36,036 nt of DNA. It comes from an uncultured Synergistales bacterium. GTDB lineage: Bacteria > Synergistota > Synergistia > Synergistales > Aminobacteriaceae. Every line of letters begins with the position of its first letter. Position 1 is the stretch's first letter. The position numbers and the translations under genes are program-made. The notes below the pieces were generated by a model that was not told the DNA's origin, searched no databases, and saw only the letters and a program-made list of their open reading frames with translations. The stretch spans positions 1-36,036 of the forward strand of contig CAJODC010000004.1 of assembly GCA_905233215.1 (NCBI GenBank), written 5' to 3'. Of this stretch, positions 7,254 through 14,479 are shown in pieces.

Positions 7254-9201
7254 ACAGCCTCCTGTAGACTTCGAGATTTGCGCTCACTCTCTGAACGTAG
7301 CCGTTAGTCTCTGAGAACTTCACGGCCTCAATCCACCGGGCAAGATCGACATTAGCCCCTCCGTTGTTGAGCCATTTACGGGCGTTTCCTGAGCCTGCGT
7401 TGTAGGCGGCCATGACGTATTCATTGCGGGCGAAATTCTTACTGAGCCAGCCGAGATGCGATGTGCCGAGCCTGATGTTGTCGTTGGCGTTGTAGAGATT
7501 GTAATTCGGGAGTCCTGCACGGCGTGATTCTTCCTTTGCTGTTGCGGGCATGAGCTGCATTAAACCGGCTGCACCTACCCAGCTTCGGGCGTTGACTTTG
7601 AACGCGCTTTCCTGTCTCATTATTGCCCAGACGAAATTACTCTCAACTCCGTACTGTTTTGCAGCAGCGTCAACAGAAGCCTTGAACGGTCGAGGGTATA
7701 GAGCCTCAAGATCTTGACGGTACATCGTTGTGCTTGATGTCAAAAGTGTCTCAAGCCTCCGAGCCTCGCTGTAACTCTCCTCAAGTCCCAGCCACCTCGA
7801 AAGATGCAACGCCCTGTAAAGTTCCTTCGTACTTGCTTTAGGCCGTGAGAGCCTCAAGTAAGCGTGATACATGAAACCCCATTGTTCAAGCTCAGTCGCC
7901 TTCATCGTCAAATTCGGGTTAGTGCCGTTCACGATGTTGAGCTTCTGACCTGACATGAGAGCGTAAATCGTCAGAGGGTATTTCCTTTTGAGCAGTGCCA
8001 GAGTGTTGGCTGAAGCCTGCTTCTGACCGGCCAGAAATTGAGCGTGAGACAGCCAGTAAAGTATTCTCGACCGTTTGTACTGATTGGTACCGGGAGCGTC
8101 GCACTGCTTGAAGAGTTTTACGGCCTCCGAGTAATTCCTAGCGTCAAGATTCCTCATAGCCCTTTCCCAAAGCGTATTGAATGCGAAAGTTGTACCCGGA
8201 AACGAGCGTATTATCTGCGACTCTAAAATATCTCTTCGCTTAGTGTCAGATTTTCCCGTGAGATTCACGAGGGCTTGAAGGGCACGTGCTTGAACGTTGC
8301 CGCGTCTTTCTCTTGCGATTCTTTCGAGGACTTGAACACATGAGTTGTGCATTCCTTTATCTTTTGCGAGGTTAGCGATTCTTGTTACTGAACTTGCTGC
8401 GAAAGAGTTTCCGCTGACGGCGAGACTTCCCCAAAGGTTGAGAGCTTCATTGTTGTTCTTGAGGCGTGAATTTGCCCATGCCCGATAATATTGAGCCTTC
8501 CTGCCCTGTGCGCCTGTGAGAATTTCTCGTGCTGCTTTGTTGTTGCCGATTGTGTGATAGTGAACGCCGAGTGCTGTGCGTATATTGCTGCCGGGATTTT
8601 TCACTCGTGCTAAAACTGATGCTGCCTCCTTGCTTCCTGCTTGAAGTTCGAGAAGCTGAAGGGCGTGAGAAATTGCGTCTCTGTCCGAAGGGTGAGCGAT
8701 GAGTTTATCGAGGGTGTAAATTTTCTGCTCATCATTCCCGGCATGTGCCAGCATTCGCTTCAGAGCCGTCAAAGTTCCCGATGAATTTCCCTGTGCGTCA
8801 TTGACCCTGTACTGAGCGAAGGCAGCGTAATATTTCAGGTCTGAAGGAGCGGACTTGTAGAGATGTTCAGAGAGTGTCAATGCTTTCTGATACTGACGGA
8901 GATTCTCATAACCGAGCAGAAGTGTCATTTCAGCGTAAGGTCTGACAGAGGCTGGGAAGTTCTTTGACTGAGTCTCAAGAATGCTGACGGCCTCGCTCCA
9001 TTTTTCCTGAAACCTGTAAGCGTTGGCCATGAGTGAGTAATCACGTGGGGATTTCTTCTTGATTGATTGAAACTGAAGCTCCATTTCCGGCCAAGCTCTT
9101 TGCGTGAAAAGTTCCTGAAGATTTGAAGCGGCCATAGAATTTTGTCCGAACAAAAATATTATCAGCGTTGTGAATATTAGAGTGTGAAAAAATTTCCGCA
9201 T
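7237..9201 (-). CDS. slt: Soluble lytic murein transglycosylase with N-terminal helical repeats
   Basis: Periplasmic enzyme that cleaves the MurNAc-GlcNAc bond of peptidoglycan, leaving 1,6-anhydro ends. Residues 1-24 are a signal peptide ending ...SMA-A. Residues ~30-490 are alpha-helical repeats of the TPR/superhelical kind, like the doughnut domain of Slt70. The C-terminal ~150 residues are the lysozyme-like SLT domain: RQESAF contains the catalytic Glu531, followed by GAAGLMQLMPATA, NIRLGTSHL and MAAYNAGSGN. Its 654 residues match Slt70-type enzymes. The ATG at 9201 has AAGGAG 7 bases upstream. First gene of the slt-tilS-hook-GNAT unit; no functional link to tilS is evident beyond co-transcription. 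Confidence 0.92.
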   Translation of the reverse strand: MRKFFHTLIFTTLIIFLFGQNSMAASNLQELFTQRAWPEMELQFQSIKKKSPRDYSLMANAYRFQEKWSEAVSILETQSKNFPASVRPYAEMTLLLGYENLRQYQKALTLSEHLYKSAPSDLKYYAAFAQYRVNDAQGNSSGTLTALKRMLAHAGNDEQKIYTLDKLIAHPSDRDAISHALQLLELQAGSKEAASVLARVKNPGSNIRTALGVHYHTIGNNKAAREILTGAQGRKAQYYRAWANSRLKNNNEALNLWGSLAVSGNSFAASSVTRIANLAKDKGMHNSCVQVLERIARERRGNVQARALQALVNLTGKSDTKRRDILESQIIRSFPGTTFAFNTLWERAMRNLDARNYSEAVKLFKQCDAPGTNQYKRSRILYWLSHAQFLAGQKQASANTLALLKRKYPLTIYALMSGQKLNIVNGTNPNLTMKATELEQWGFMYHAYLRLSRPKASTKELYRALHLSRWLGLEESYSEARRLETLLTSSTTMYRQDLEALYPRPFKASVDAAAKQYGVESNFVWAIMRQESAFKVNARSWVGAAGLMQLMPATAKEESRRAGLPNYNLYNANDNIRLGTSHLGWLSKNFARNEYVMAAYNAGSGNARKWLNNGGANVDLARWIEAVKFSETNGYVQRVSANLEVYRRLYDAKQ

Positions 9202-9234
9202 TGTTTTGCTCCTTATAATTATTTTCCAAAATGA

Positions 9235-9243
9235 ATCATAACA
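9235..9243 (-). promoter_or_regulatory. Candidate extended -10 promoter for the slt operon
   Basis: The minus strand reads TGTTATGAT, an extended -10 element (TGn + TATGAT), about 34 bases upstream of the slt ATG, with no recognisable -35 box. A run of A/T precedes it. Confidence 0.45.
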
Positions 9244-9276
9244 AATTTTTTTATGATATTCTCATTTGCTTTCTTT

Positions 9277-9328
9277 GCCTCCCCTACGTTAAGGGAGGTG
9301 CTGAACGAACGTAAAGCGGAGGGGTTCG
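9277..9328. repeat. Palindromic intergenic repeat, REP/MITE-like
   Basis: CCTCCC (9278-9283) pairs with GGGAGG (9293-9298) around a nine-base loop, and CCCCT (9281-9285) can alternatively pair with AGGGG (9320-9324). Two similar words, ACGTTAAG and ACGTAAAG, flank the middle. The 11-mer GCGGAGGGGTT at 9316-9326 recurs at 2970-2980 in the nhaC terminator. Nested C/G-rich palindromes of this style are common dispersed intergenic repeats in gut bacteria. No coding capacity is seen. Confidence 0.5.
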
Positions 9329-9356
9329 TTTTCTCTGACAGAGGAGTTTTCATAAC

Positions 9357-9383
9357 AAAAAAACCCGCTGTGTTACGGGCTTT
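9357..9383 (-). terminator. Rho-independent terminator of tRNA-Val
   Basis: Read on the minus strand, AAAAGCCCG pairs with CGGGTTTTT (one G-U pair) around an eight-base loop, ending in six T. It lies about 40 bases after the tRNA 3' end and is the only obvious stop for that transcript. Confidence 0.7.
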
Positions 9384-9423
9384 TCTGTCTCCAAATAAAG
9401 GTCATGTGTGAGGCGCGAATGAA

Positions 9424-9496
9424 TGGGCGATACTGGATTTGAACCAGTGACCTCTTCCGTGTGAAGGAAGCGCGCTAACCCCTGTGCCAATCGCCC
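9424..9496 (-). tRNA. tRNA-Val (anticodon CAC)
   Basis: A 73-base cloverleaf. The acceptor stem GGGCGAT/ATCGCCC is perfect. The anticodon stem CTTCC/GGAAG holds the loop TTCACAC with CAC at positions 34-36, reading GUG valine codons. The T stem ACTGG/CCAGT carries loop TTCAAAT. The D stem GCAC/GCGC has one A-C mismatch. The discriminator is A, and the CCA end is not encoded (TTC follows), so CCA must be added enzymatically. It is a single tRNA gene, transcribed away from gpmA. Confidence 0.95.
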
Positions 9497-9511
9497 AGTT
9501 TCAATACAGAA

Positions 9512-9539
9512 ATTTTACAGCATTAAACGGCATTGTCAA
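9512..9539 (-). promoter_or_regulatory. Sigma70 promoter of tRNA-Val
   Basis: On the minus strand a perfect TTGACA (9539-9534) is followed after 16 bases by TAAAAT (9517-9512), placing transcription start just upstream of the tRNA 5' end at 9496. This is the strongest promoter match in the window. Confidence 0.75.
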
Positions 9540-9557
9540 GAAAGACAACAGATGACT

Positions 9558-9585
9558 TTGAAAAATTAGAATTTTCTGCTAACCT
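9558..9585 (+). promoter_or_regulatory. Weak candidate promoter for gpmA
   Basis: TTGAAA (9558-9563), 16 bases, then TAACCT (9580-9585) preceded by TGC, an extended -10 context. The -10 hexamer is poor, so this is only a candidate. The 417-base gap 9202-9618 otherwise holds the slt promoter, the palindromic repeat, the terminator, the tRNA and its promoter. Confidence 0.3.
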
Positions 9586-9618
9586 TACTGAAAATCAAAA
9601 AGGGAGGAAATTTTTATC

Positions 9619-10368
9619 ATGTACGAAATCGTTTTGATACGTCACGGCGAATCAGCTTGGAACAAAGAAAACCGATTCACAGGCTGGACTGACGTGCCGT
9701 TATCCGAAAAAGGAATCGAAGAAGCTCGTTCGGCTGGAAAATTGCTCAAAGCTGAGGGATATGCTTTCGACTGCGCTTTCACTTCGGTACTCAAGAGGGC
9801 AATCAAAACATTATGGCTCGTCCTCGAAGAAATGGACAGAATGTGGATTCCTGTAACGCATTCATGGAAGCTCAACGAAAGACATTACGGCGGTCTTCAG
9901 GGTCTCAACAAAGCCGATACAGCAGCCAAGTACGGCGATGCTCAGGTCAAAATCTGGCGCAGAAGCTACGACATTCAGCCCCCCGCGCTCACGAAGGAAG
10001 ACGAGCGTTACCCCGGCCATGACCCGAGATACGCAGGACTCAATGATGCCGAACTGCCTCTCACCGAGTGCCTTGCCGACACAGTAGCAAGAGTCGTGCC
10101 TTACTGGAACGAGTCAATCGCCCCCGTGATTAAGTCAGGCAAGAAAATCATCATCGCTGCTCACGGAAATTCATTGAGAGCCCTCGTGAAATATCTCGAC
10201 AACGTTTCAGAAAAAGACATTCTCGAACTCAATATCCCCACAGGCGTTCCGCTGGTCTATGAGCTTGACGAGGAACTGAAGCCCGTATCACACAGATACT
10301 TGGGAGACGCTGAAGCAATCGCTAAGGCACAAGCAGCAGTAGCCTCACAGGGCAGCGCGAAAAAATAA
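9619..10368 (+). CDS. gpmA: 2,3-bisphosphoglycerate-dependent phosphoglycerate mutase
   Basis: Cytoplasmic glycolytic/gluconeogenic enzyme interconverting 3- and 2-phosphoglycerate through a phosphohistidine. The sequence opens with LIRHGES, with the phospho-acceptor His at residue 9, then the [16 protein letters not shown] block. [13 protein letters not shown] near residues 86-98 holds the catalytic Glu and the substrate Arg, and [10 protein letters not shown] holds the second active-site His182. The 249 residues match the dPGM family exactly. AGGGAGG lies 11 bases before the ATG. It is followed after a few bases by an aminotransferase in the same transcript; no other glycolytic genes are adjacent. 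Confidence 0.96.
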   Translation: MYEIVLIRHGESAWNKENRFTGWTDVPLSEKGIEEARSAGKLLKAEGYAFDCAFTSVLKRAIKTLWLVLEEMDRMWIPVTHSWKLNERHYGGLQGLNKADTAAKYGDAQVKIWRRSYDIQPPALTKEDERYPGHDPRYAGLNDAELPLTECLADTVARVVPYWNESIAPVIKSGKKIIIAAHGNSLRALVKYLDNVSEKDILELNIPTGVPLVYELDEELKPVSHRYLGDAEAIAKAQAAVASQGSAKK

Positions 10369-10381
10369 GGAAGTGGAAGCC

Positions 10382-11590
10382 ATGCACTTTTCAGAAAGAA
10401 TACAGTCGCTCAAGATCTCGCCAATACGCAGGCTTATTCCCTACGCTGACGAGGCAAAAGCAAAGGGCAAAAAAGTTTATCACCTCAATATCGGTCAGCC
10501 TGACATAAAGACACCTGATGAATATTTCGAGGCGATAAGGAATTTTCACCCTCACACGGTAGCCTATCAGCCATCGCAGGGAATAAAGGAACTTCGTGAA
10601 GCTATTTCGGGTTATTACAAGAACATGGGCGTACCCTACGAGCCTGATGAAGTTTACGTAACCTGCGGAGGAAGCGAGGCTCTTCAGTTTGTCGTGATGA
10701 TACTGTGCGATCCCGGCGATGAAATTCTTGTGCCTCAGCCCTTCTACGCTAACTACAACACTTTCGCCAAGCTCGCTCTGGCTAAACTCACTCCGATTCC
10801 TACGACAGCAGAGACAGGTTTCCACCTTCCGCCCGAAAACGTCATTGAGAGTCTCATCAACTCAAAGACACGAGCATTCTGGGTCTCTCACCCATGCAAC
10901 CCTACAGGAGTCAGCTACACTCCCGATGAGATTCAAATGCTATGCAGGCTCGCAAAGAAACACGATCTCTTCATCATTGCCGATGAAGTCTACAGGGAAT
11001 TTATCTACGAGGCCGGAACTTTCATGAGCTTCGGTGAAGTTGAGGACGCTAGAGACCGTGTAATCATGGTGGACAGTGTGTCAAAAAGATTCAGCGCGTG
11101 CGGTGCCAGAATCGGCTGTATTGCGATAAAGAACAAGCCTTTTCTCGCTGAAGTCATGAAACTCTGTCAGGGAAGATTGAGCGTGTCGGCAGTCGAACAG
11201 GTAGGAGCAGCAGCTTTGTACAAGACTCCGAAAAGTTACCTTCAGGAAGTCAACAAAGAGTACAAAATACGCCGTGATGTTTTGTACAAGGGCTTGAAGG
11301 AAATTGACGGCGTTGTATGCCATGAACCCAAAGGAGCGTTTTACACGATGGTGAAACTTCCTGTTGACGACTCGGAGAAGTTCATCATCTGGCTGCTTCA
11401 GAATTTCGACATCAACGGCGAAACAACAATGGCCGCTCCGGGAAGCGGATTTTACGCTGAACCCGGCTTAGGAGTTGACGAAGTGAGAATGGCTTACGTT
11501 CTCAAGAAAGAAGACTTGGAGAAGGCTCTCTACATTCTCAAGAACGCAATCGCCGCTTATCCCGGACGAGCCGAAGCAATAAGAGCATAA
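10382..11590 (+). CDS. Pyridoxal-phosphate aminotransferase, class I/II (aspartate aminotransferase-like)
   Basis: Fold-type I PLP enzyme of 402 residues transferring an amino group from an amino acid to a 2-oxo acid. It shows HLNIGQPDI near residue 35, the HPCNPTGV block with the PLP-contacting Asn at about 173, ADEVY with Asp201 and Tyr204, and SVSKRFSACGARIG with the Schiff-base Lys at about 235, followed by the phosphate-binding Arg. The C-terminal domain ends with VRMAYV, carrying the carboxylate-binding Arg. Substrate is not decidable from motifs; aspartate, aromatic or alanine types are all plausible. I chose the ATG at 10382 because AAGGAAG ends 8 bases before it. A GTG at 10373 would overlap that site. 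It directly follows gpmA and ends at a strong terminator. Confidence 0.9.
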   Translation: MHFSERIQSLKISPIRRLIPYADEAKAKGKKVYHLNIGQPDIKTPDEYFEAIRNFHPHTVAYQPSQGIKELREAISGYYKNMGVPYEPDEVYVTCGGSEALQFVVMILCDPGDEILVPQPFYANYNTFAKLALAKLTPIPTTAETGFHLPPENVIESLINSKTRAFWVSHPCNPTGVSYTPDEIQMLCRLAKKHDLFIIADEVYREFIYEAGTFMSFGEVEDARDRVIMVDSVSKRFSACGARIGCIAIKNKPFLAEVMKLCQGRLSVSAVEQVGAAALYKTPKSYLQEVNKEYKIRRDVLYKGLKEIDGVVCHEPKGAFYTMVKLPVDDSEKFIIWLLQNFDINGETTMAAPGSGFYAEPGLGVDEVRMAYVLKKEDLEKALYILKNAIAAYPGRAEAIRA

Positions 11591-11593
11591 AAG

Positions 11594-11621
11594 AATCCCC
11601 GTCTGAAAAATGGCGGGGATT
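11594..11621. terminator. Bidirectional Rho-independent terminator
   Basis: AATCCCCG (11594-11601) pairs with CGGGGATT (11614-11621) around 12 bases, followed on the plus strand by TTTG and on the minus strand by CTTTT. It lies between the convergent stops of the aminotransferase and ricT, and closes the long minus-strand flagellar/housekeeping block. Confidence 0.8.
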
Positions 11622-11625
11622 TTTG

Positions 11626-12732
11626 TTAATCGTTTGATTTCTTGGAGTGCTTTTTCGGTCTTCTGCGTTTTGATTTCGGCGGATTGTCTGACGCGATAGG
11701 CTTTGACTGTTTCGGCTTAGGCTTCGGCTTTTCGCTCCTTGCTTTCACCGCTCGGCTGGCAGCTCTCGTCCTTCTTGCTTTCATTCGATCAGATTTTTCT
11801 CTCAGGGCTGCTACTCTTTCGGCCGCTTTGCGTTTCTTCTCGGCCATTTCTTTATCCTCGCACCATTCCTCACCTTTGAGGATAGTTTCGTTGAAGTCTG
11901 GAAAATCAGAAATCGCTATAGGTATGAGGCTTCCTGACGGGAATTTTACGTTGACGCATTCACGCCCTACATCAATCGTATCAAGTATGTAGAATCCCTT
12001 GTCGGTCTTAATTTTCGTGCCGGGTCCGGGAAGTTTTGACCACATCTCGGAATACAATTCCTTCTCGTAGGACATGCAGCACATTAAACGACCGCAGAGC
12101 CCGGAAATTTTCATCGGGTTCAAAGCTGACCTCTGCTCTTTTACGATTCTTATGCTGATAGGATTGAAGCCCCTCAGCCAGTAGCTGCAGCAGCATTGAC
12201 GGCCGCATAACGCTATGCCTCGAACAATTCTCGCCTCGTCTCGTATTCCGATCTGTCTCATCTCGATTCTTGTTCGGAACTCGTAAGCCAAATCACGCAC
12301 GTACTCGCGGAAATCAACACGCTGATTAGCCGTGAAGTAAAAGAACAATTTTCGCCTGTCAAGCATGAACTCAACGTCAACAAGTTTCATGTCCAGCCTG
12401 TGTTCGGCCAAAATATCACGACCGACTAACAAGGCTTCTTCTTCCTCGTTTCGGCAGGCGTAATAATTTTCTATGTCCTCAGCGTCAGCCTCCCTGACAA
12501 AAGAAACGTCCTGTAACATCGCTTCTGTTGAGTCCTCGAAATCTGATGAGGCTTTGAGATAATTCTCCTGCTGTTGAGGCGTTAAAATTCCTCCGGGCAG
12601 TCCCATCTCGTAACCTCTCGATGTTCTGATTACTGCCCACTTCGGGCGTGAAAGATCAAAATTCATTGCATCGCTTATATCAGCAAGTCCCAAATATCTA
12701 GGCTTGCCAAATATCGTCAAGTATGTACTCAT
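11626..12732 (-). CDS. ricT: PSP1-domain protein RicT (YaaT) family, iron-sulfur cysteine cluster
   Basis: A 368-residue PSP1-domain protein. In Bacillus the homologue RicT (YaaT) joins RicA and RicF in an iron-sulfur complex that stimulates RNase Y-dependent mRNA processing and affects phosphorelay and competence. The core (about 85-285) contains the conserved cysteines in CGRQCCCSYWL (176-182) and GLCGRLMCCMSYE (213-219), which would ligate Fe-S clusters. The C-terminal ~80 residues are a Lys/Arg/Pro-rich tail without predicted fold, likely to contact nucleic acid. The ATG at 12732 lies inside the 3' end of holB (35-base overlap), with GAGAGGAAA upstream. The order holB-ricT is the same as in Bacillus (holB-yaaT). 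No RicA/RicF genes are in the window. Confidence 0.88.
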   Translation of the reverse strand: MSTYLTIFGKPRYLGLADISDAMNFDLSRPKWAVIRTSRGYEMGLPGGILTPQQQENYLKASSDFEDSTEAMLQDVSFVREADAEDIENYYACRNEEEEALLVGRDILAEHRLDMKLVDVEFMLDRRKLFFYFTANQRVDFREYVRDLAYEFRTRIEMRQIGIRDEARIVRGIALCGRQCCCSYWLRGFNPISIRIVKEQRSALNPMKISGLCGRLMCCMSYEKELYSEMWSKLPGPGTKIKTDKGFYILDTIDVGRECVNVKFPSGSLIPIAISDFPDFNETILKGEEWCEDKEMAEKKRKAAERVAALREKSDRMKARRTRAASRAVKARSEKPKPKPKQSKPIASDNPPKSKRRRPKKHSKKSND

Positions 12733-13441
12733 ATTCGCAAGTTTCCTCTCTTAGTGCCAAAATTATTACATCACAGAGCATTGGCACGGATAAATTTTTG
12801 CGCGATGATAATATTTTCAGTCTGTTTATTCGTTGCGAGAGCGTAATATTCCCGGCTTTCAGTTCGTATTCACACCATGAGTCTAAATCCTGAGCGACAG
12901 AATCCGAGTCAGCATTCTTCCTCGCAGCCTTCAGCCATTCGAGCCACTCACGATTACTCATCGGCATACGTTTCGGCGTTATCTTCTCGGCTGAAGTCAG
13001 AACGATGAAACGGGAACGGCTCTTCAGTGTCGGCAAAAATAATCTCCCGTCCTCCATCAGGAATAACAGCACGGCATGTTCGGGAGGTTCTTCAGCAATT
13101 TTGAGGAGGCTGTTGGCGGCTGGAAGCAATAATTTATCGGCACTCCTTATCACTGCGAGACGGCGTTTTGACTCAAAAGGCTTTACCGGAAGAGTATCAA
13201 TCAGCCATCGGCATGAGCCATCATAATTCGGCTTCATCGGGTCGCCTATCGAGGGGGCTTTGTCGGCTGAACCGATAACGATTAAGTCCCGGCTAGAAAC
13301 GTGCATGGCCTGCGAAAGTGTCTCAATGATTTCATCGTGCCACTTCAACGGCGAAGCTACAGCGATACAGTGAGGGACATTGCCATTCTCGGCTTCATCG
13401 AGAAATTCACGCCACGTTACATCAACAAAGAGATCAGACAA
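12698..13441 (-). CDS. holB: DNA polymerase III delta-prime-like subunit (short form)
   Basis: Clamp-loader subunit homologue of 247 residues, short compared with the usual 300-330. The diagnostic stretch is ANSLLKIAEEPPEHAVLLF followed by a threonine-Leu-Lys-Ser-Arg motif (PTLKSRSR), the SRC-like sensor region of delta-prime. The usual N-terminal P-loop is replaced by CIAVASPLKWHDEI, and the four-cysteine zinc module between the first strands is absent. Neither nucleotide binding nor zinc binding is therefore expected. Identity is supported by its position between yaaR and ricT. The start is TTG at 13441, with GGAGGAG 8 bases upstream inside the yaaR coding region. It overlaps yaaR by 25 bases. 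Confidence 0.85.
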   Translation of the reverse strand: MSDLFVDVTWREFLDEAENGNVPHCIAVASPLKWHDEIIETLSQAMHVSSRDLIVIGSADKAPSIGDPMKPNYDGSCRWLIDTLPVKPFESKRRLAVIRSADKLLLPAANSLLKIAEEPPEHAVLLFLMEDGRLFLPTLKSRSRFIVLTSAEKITPKRMPMSNREWLEWLKAARKNADSDSVAQDLDSWCEYELKAGNITLSQRINRLKILSSRKNLSVPMLCDVIILALREETCEYEYILDDIWQA

Positions 13442-13872
13442 CCTTTTATCTCCTCCATGAGGGCGAGTGCTTTCGTCTTGTCGCCTTCGTACTTGAAAGC
13501 CTCTTCAAGTTCCTCCATAGCCTTGCCTGCTCTTTCAATCGTAACGTACATTTTTCGGTCAGTCTTGCGCCATCGCATATCACGCTTTATCCTCAAACCC
13601 TTAGCAGCACGCTTCAAGAGTTCATGCAAAACATTCCTGTATTCCTCTATCAATCTTCCGCCGGGAAAAACTGAAAGTTTATCGGAAAGTTCATAGAGAC
13701 GGTCGAGTAACTCTTCAAGCTCCGTAGCTTCCATAGCAGCGTCAAAAGAAAACGCCGATGACGCTACCGAATTGGCCGGGCTTGCATGGCTTCCGCTGTG
13801 TCCTCCGTATTCGATTCGAGGCTGTGATGAAGGCGGTGTTTCGTTCCCTCGACGCTTAATCTGAATCGCCAT
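13417..13872 (-). CDS. yaaR: YaaR family protein (DUF327)
   Basis: Small soluble protein of 151 residues. Residues 1-40 are low-complexity and polar (Ser, Gly, Pro). The rest is a helical bundle with the DUF327 pattern: LEELLDRLYELSDKL, then LIEEYRNVLHELLKRAAKGL and a Lys/Arg-rich RIKRDMRWRKTDRKMYV stretch. The family function is unknown. It is found next to tmk and holB in many Firmicutes, as here. The ATG at 13872 overlaps the tmk stop by 17 bases. Confidence 0.85.
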   Translation of the reverse strand: MAIQIKRRGNETPPSSQPRIEYGGHSGSHASPANSVASSAFSFDAAMEATELEELLDRLYELSDKLSVFPGGRLIEEYRNVLHELLKRAAKGLRIKRDMRWRKTDRKMYVTIERAGKAMEELEEAFKYEGDKTKALALMEEIKGCLISLLM

Positions 13873-14476
13873 GTATTTTCGCCTCTAAGCGTTCGACAAT
13901 CGCCCAAAAAATTTCGTCCTCGCTCATTTCTCCGCAATCAATGTGTATGAATCTGTCTGACATTAGCCTGTAGCTGTCCGAAACTTTCCTCATCAATGAC
14001 AATCCTTCAGCCTCGAATTTGTCGCTGTGATTGTTCCTGAGTCTGACACGTTCAAAAGCAATCTCAGGAGGAACATCAAGAAAGATTTTCGCGTAAGGTT
14101 CGGGAAAATTGCAGGACTCTATGATTCTTTCGATGACTGAAACTTCAAGCCCATGACCGCCAGACTGGTAAGCAAGAGTCGACTCGTTCCAGCGTTCACA
14201 GACAACATTGAAGCCGTCAGCCAATGAAGGAAGTATCAATCTGCTGACATGTTCGGCTCTGTCGGCAAGAAAAAGCAAAAGTTCAGACATTGACGAGAAA
14301 TTTTTACTGCTCAATATAAACTCTCTCAGCCTCTCACCGTCAGGCCAGCCTCCCGGCTCAAAAGTTCGGACAGTCTTCAGCCCTGTGAAACTTTCAAGCC
14401 ACTGTGAAATTTTTTGGGACTGCGTTGACTTCCCGGAGCCGTCTATGCCTTCAAGAGTGATGAATTTCCCGGCCAT
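13856..14476 (-). CDS. tmk: Thymidylate kinase
   Basis: Phosphorylates dTMP to dTDP with ATP in the dTTP pathway. The 206-residue protein opens with FITLEGIDGSGKST, the P-loop, and has the LLFLADRAEHV block and CERWNESTLAYQSGG, corresponding to the dTMP-binding DR-x-x-x-S-x-AYQ region. Two motif changes stand out: the normal REPGG is FEPGG, and the normal Asp-Arg-Tyr is Glu-Arg-Trp. Overall length and all other blocks are normal, so a working enzyme is likely. It starts 3 bases after the stop of the S55-type gene and overlaps yaaR. It heads the tmk-yaaR-holB-ricT cluster. Confidence 0.92.
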   Translation of the reverse strand: MAGKFITLEGIDGSGKSTQSQKISQWLESFTGLKTVRTFEPGGWPDGERLREFILSSKNFSSMSELLLFLADRAEHVSRLILPSLADGFNVVCERWNESTLAYQSGGHGLEVSVIERIIESCNFPEPYAKIFLDVPPEIAFERVRLRNNHSDKFEAEGLSLMRKVSDSYRLMSDRFIHIDCGEMSEDEIFWAIVERLEAKIHGDSD

Positions 14477-14479
14477 GTC

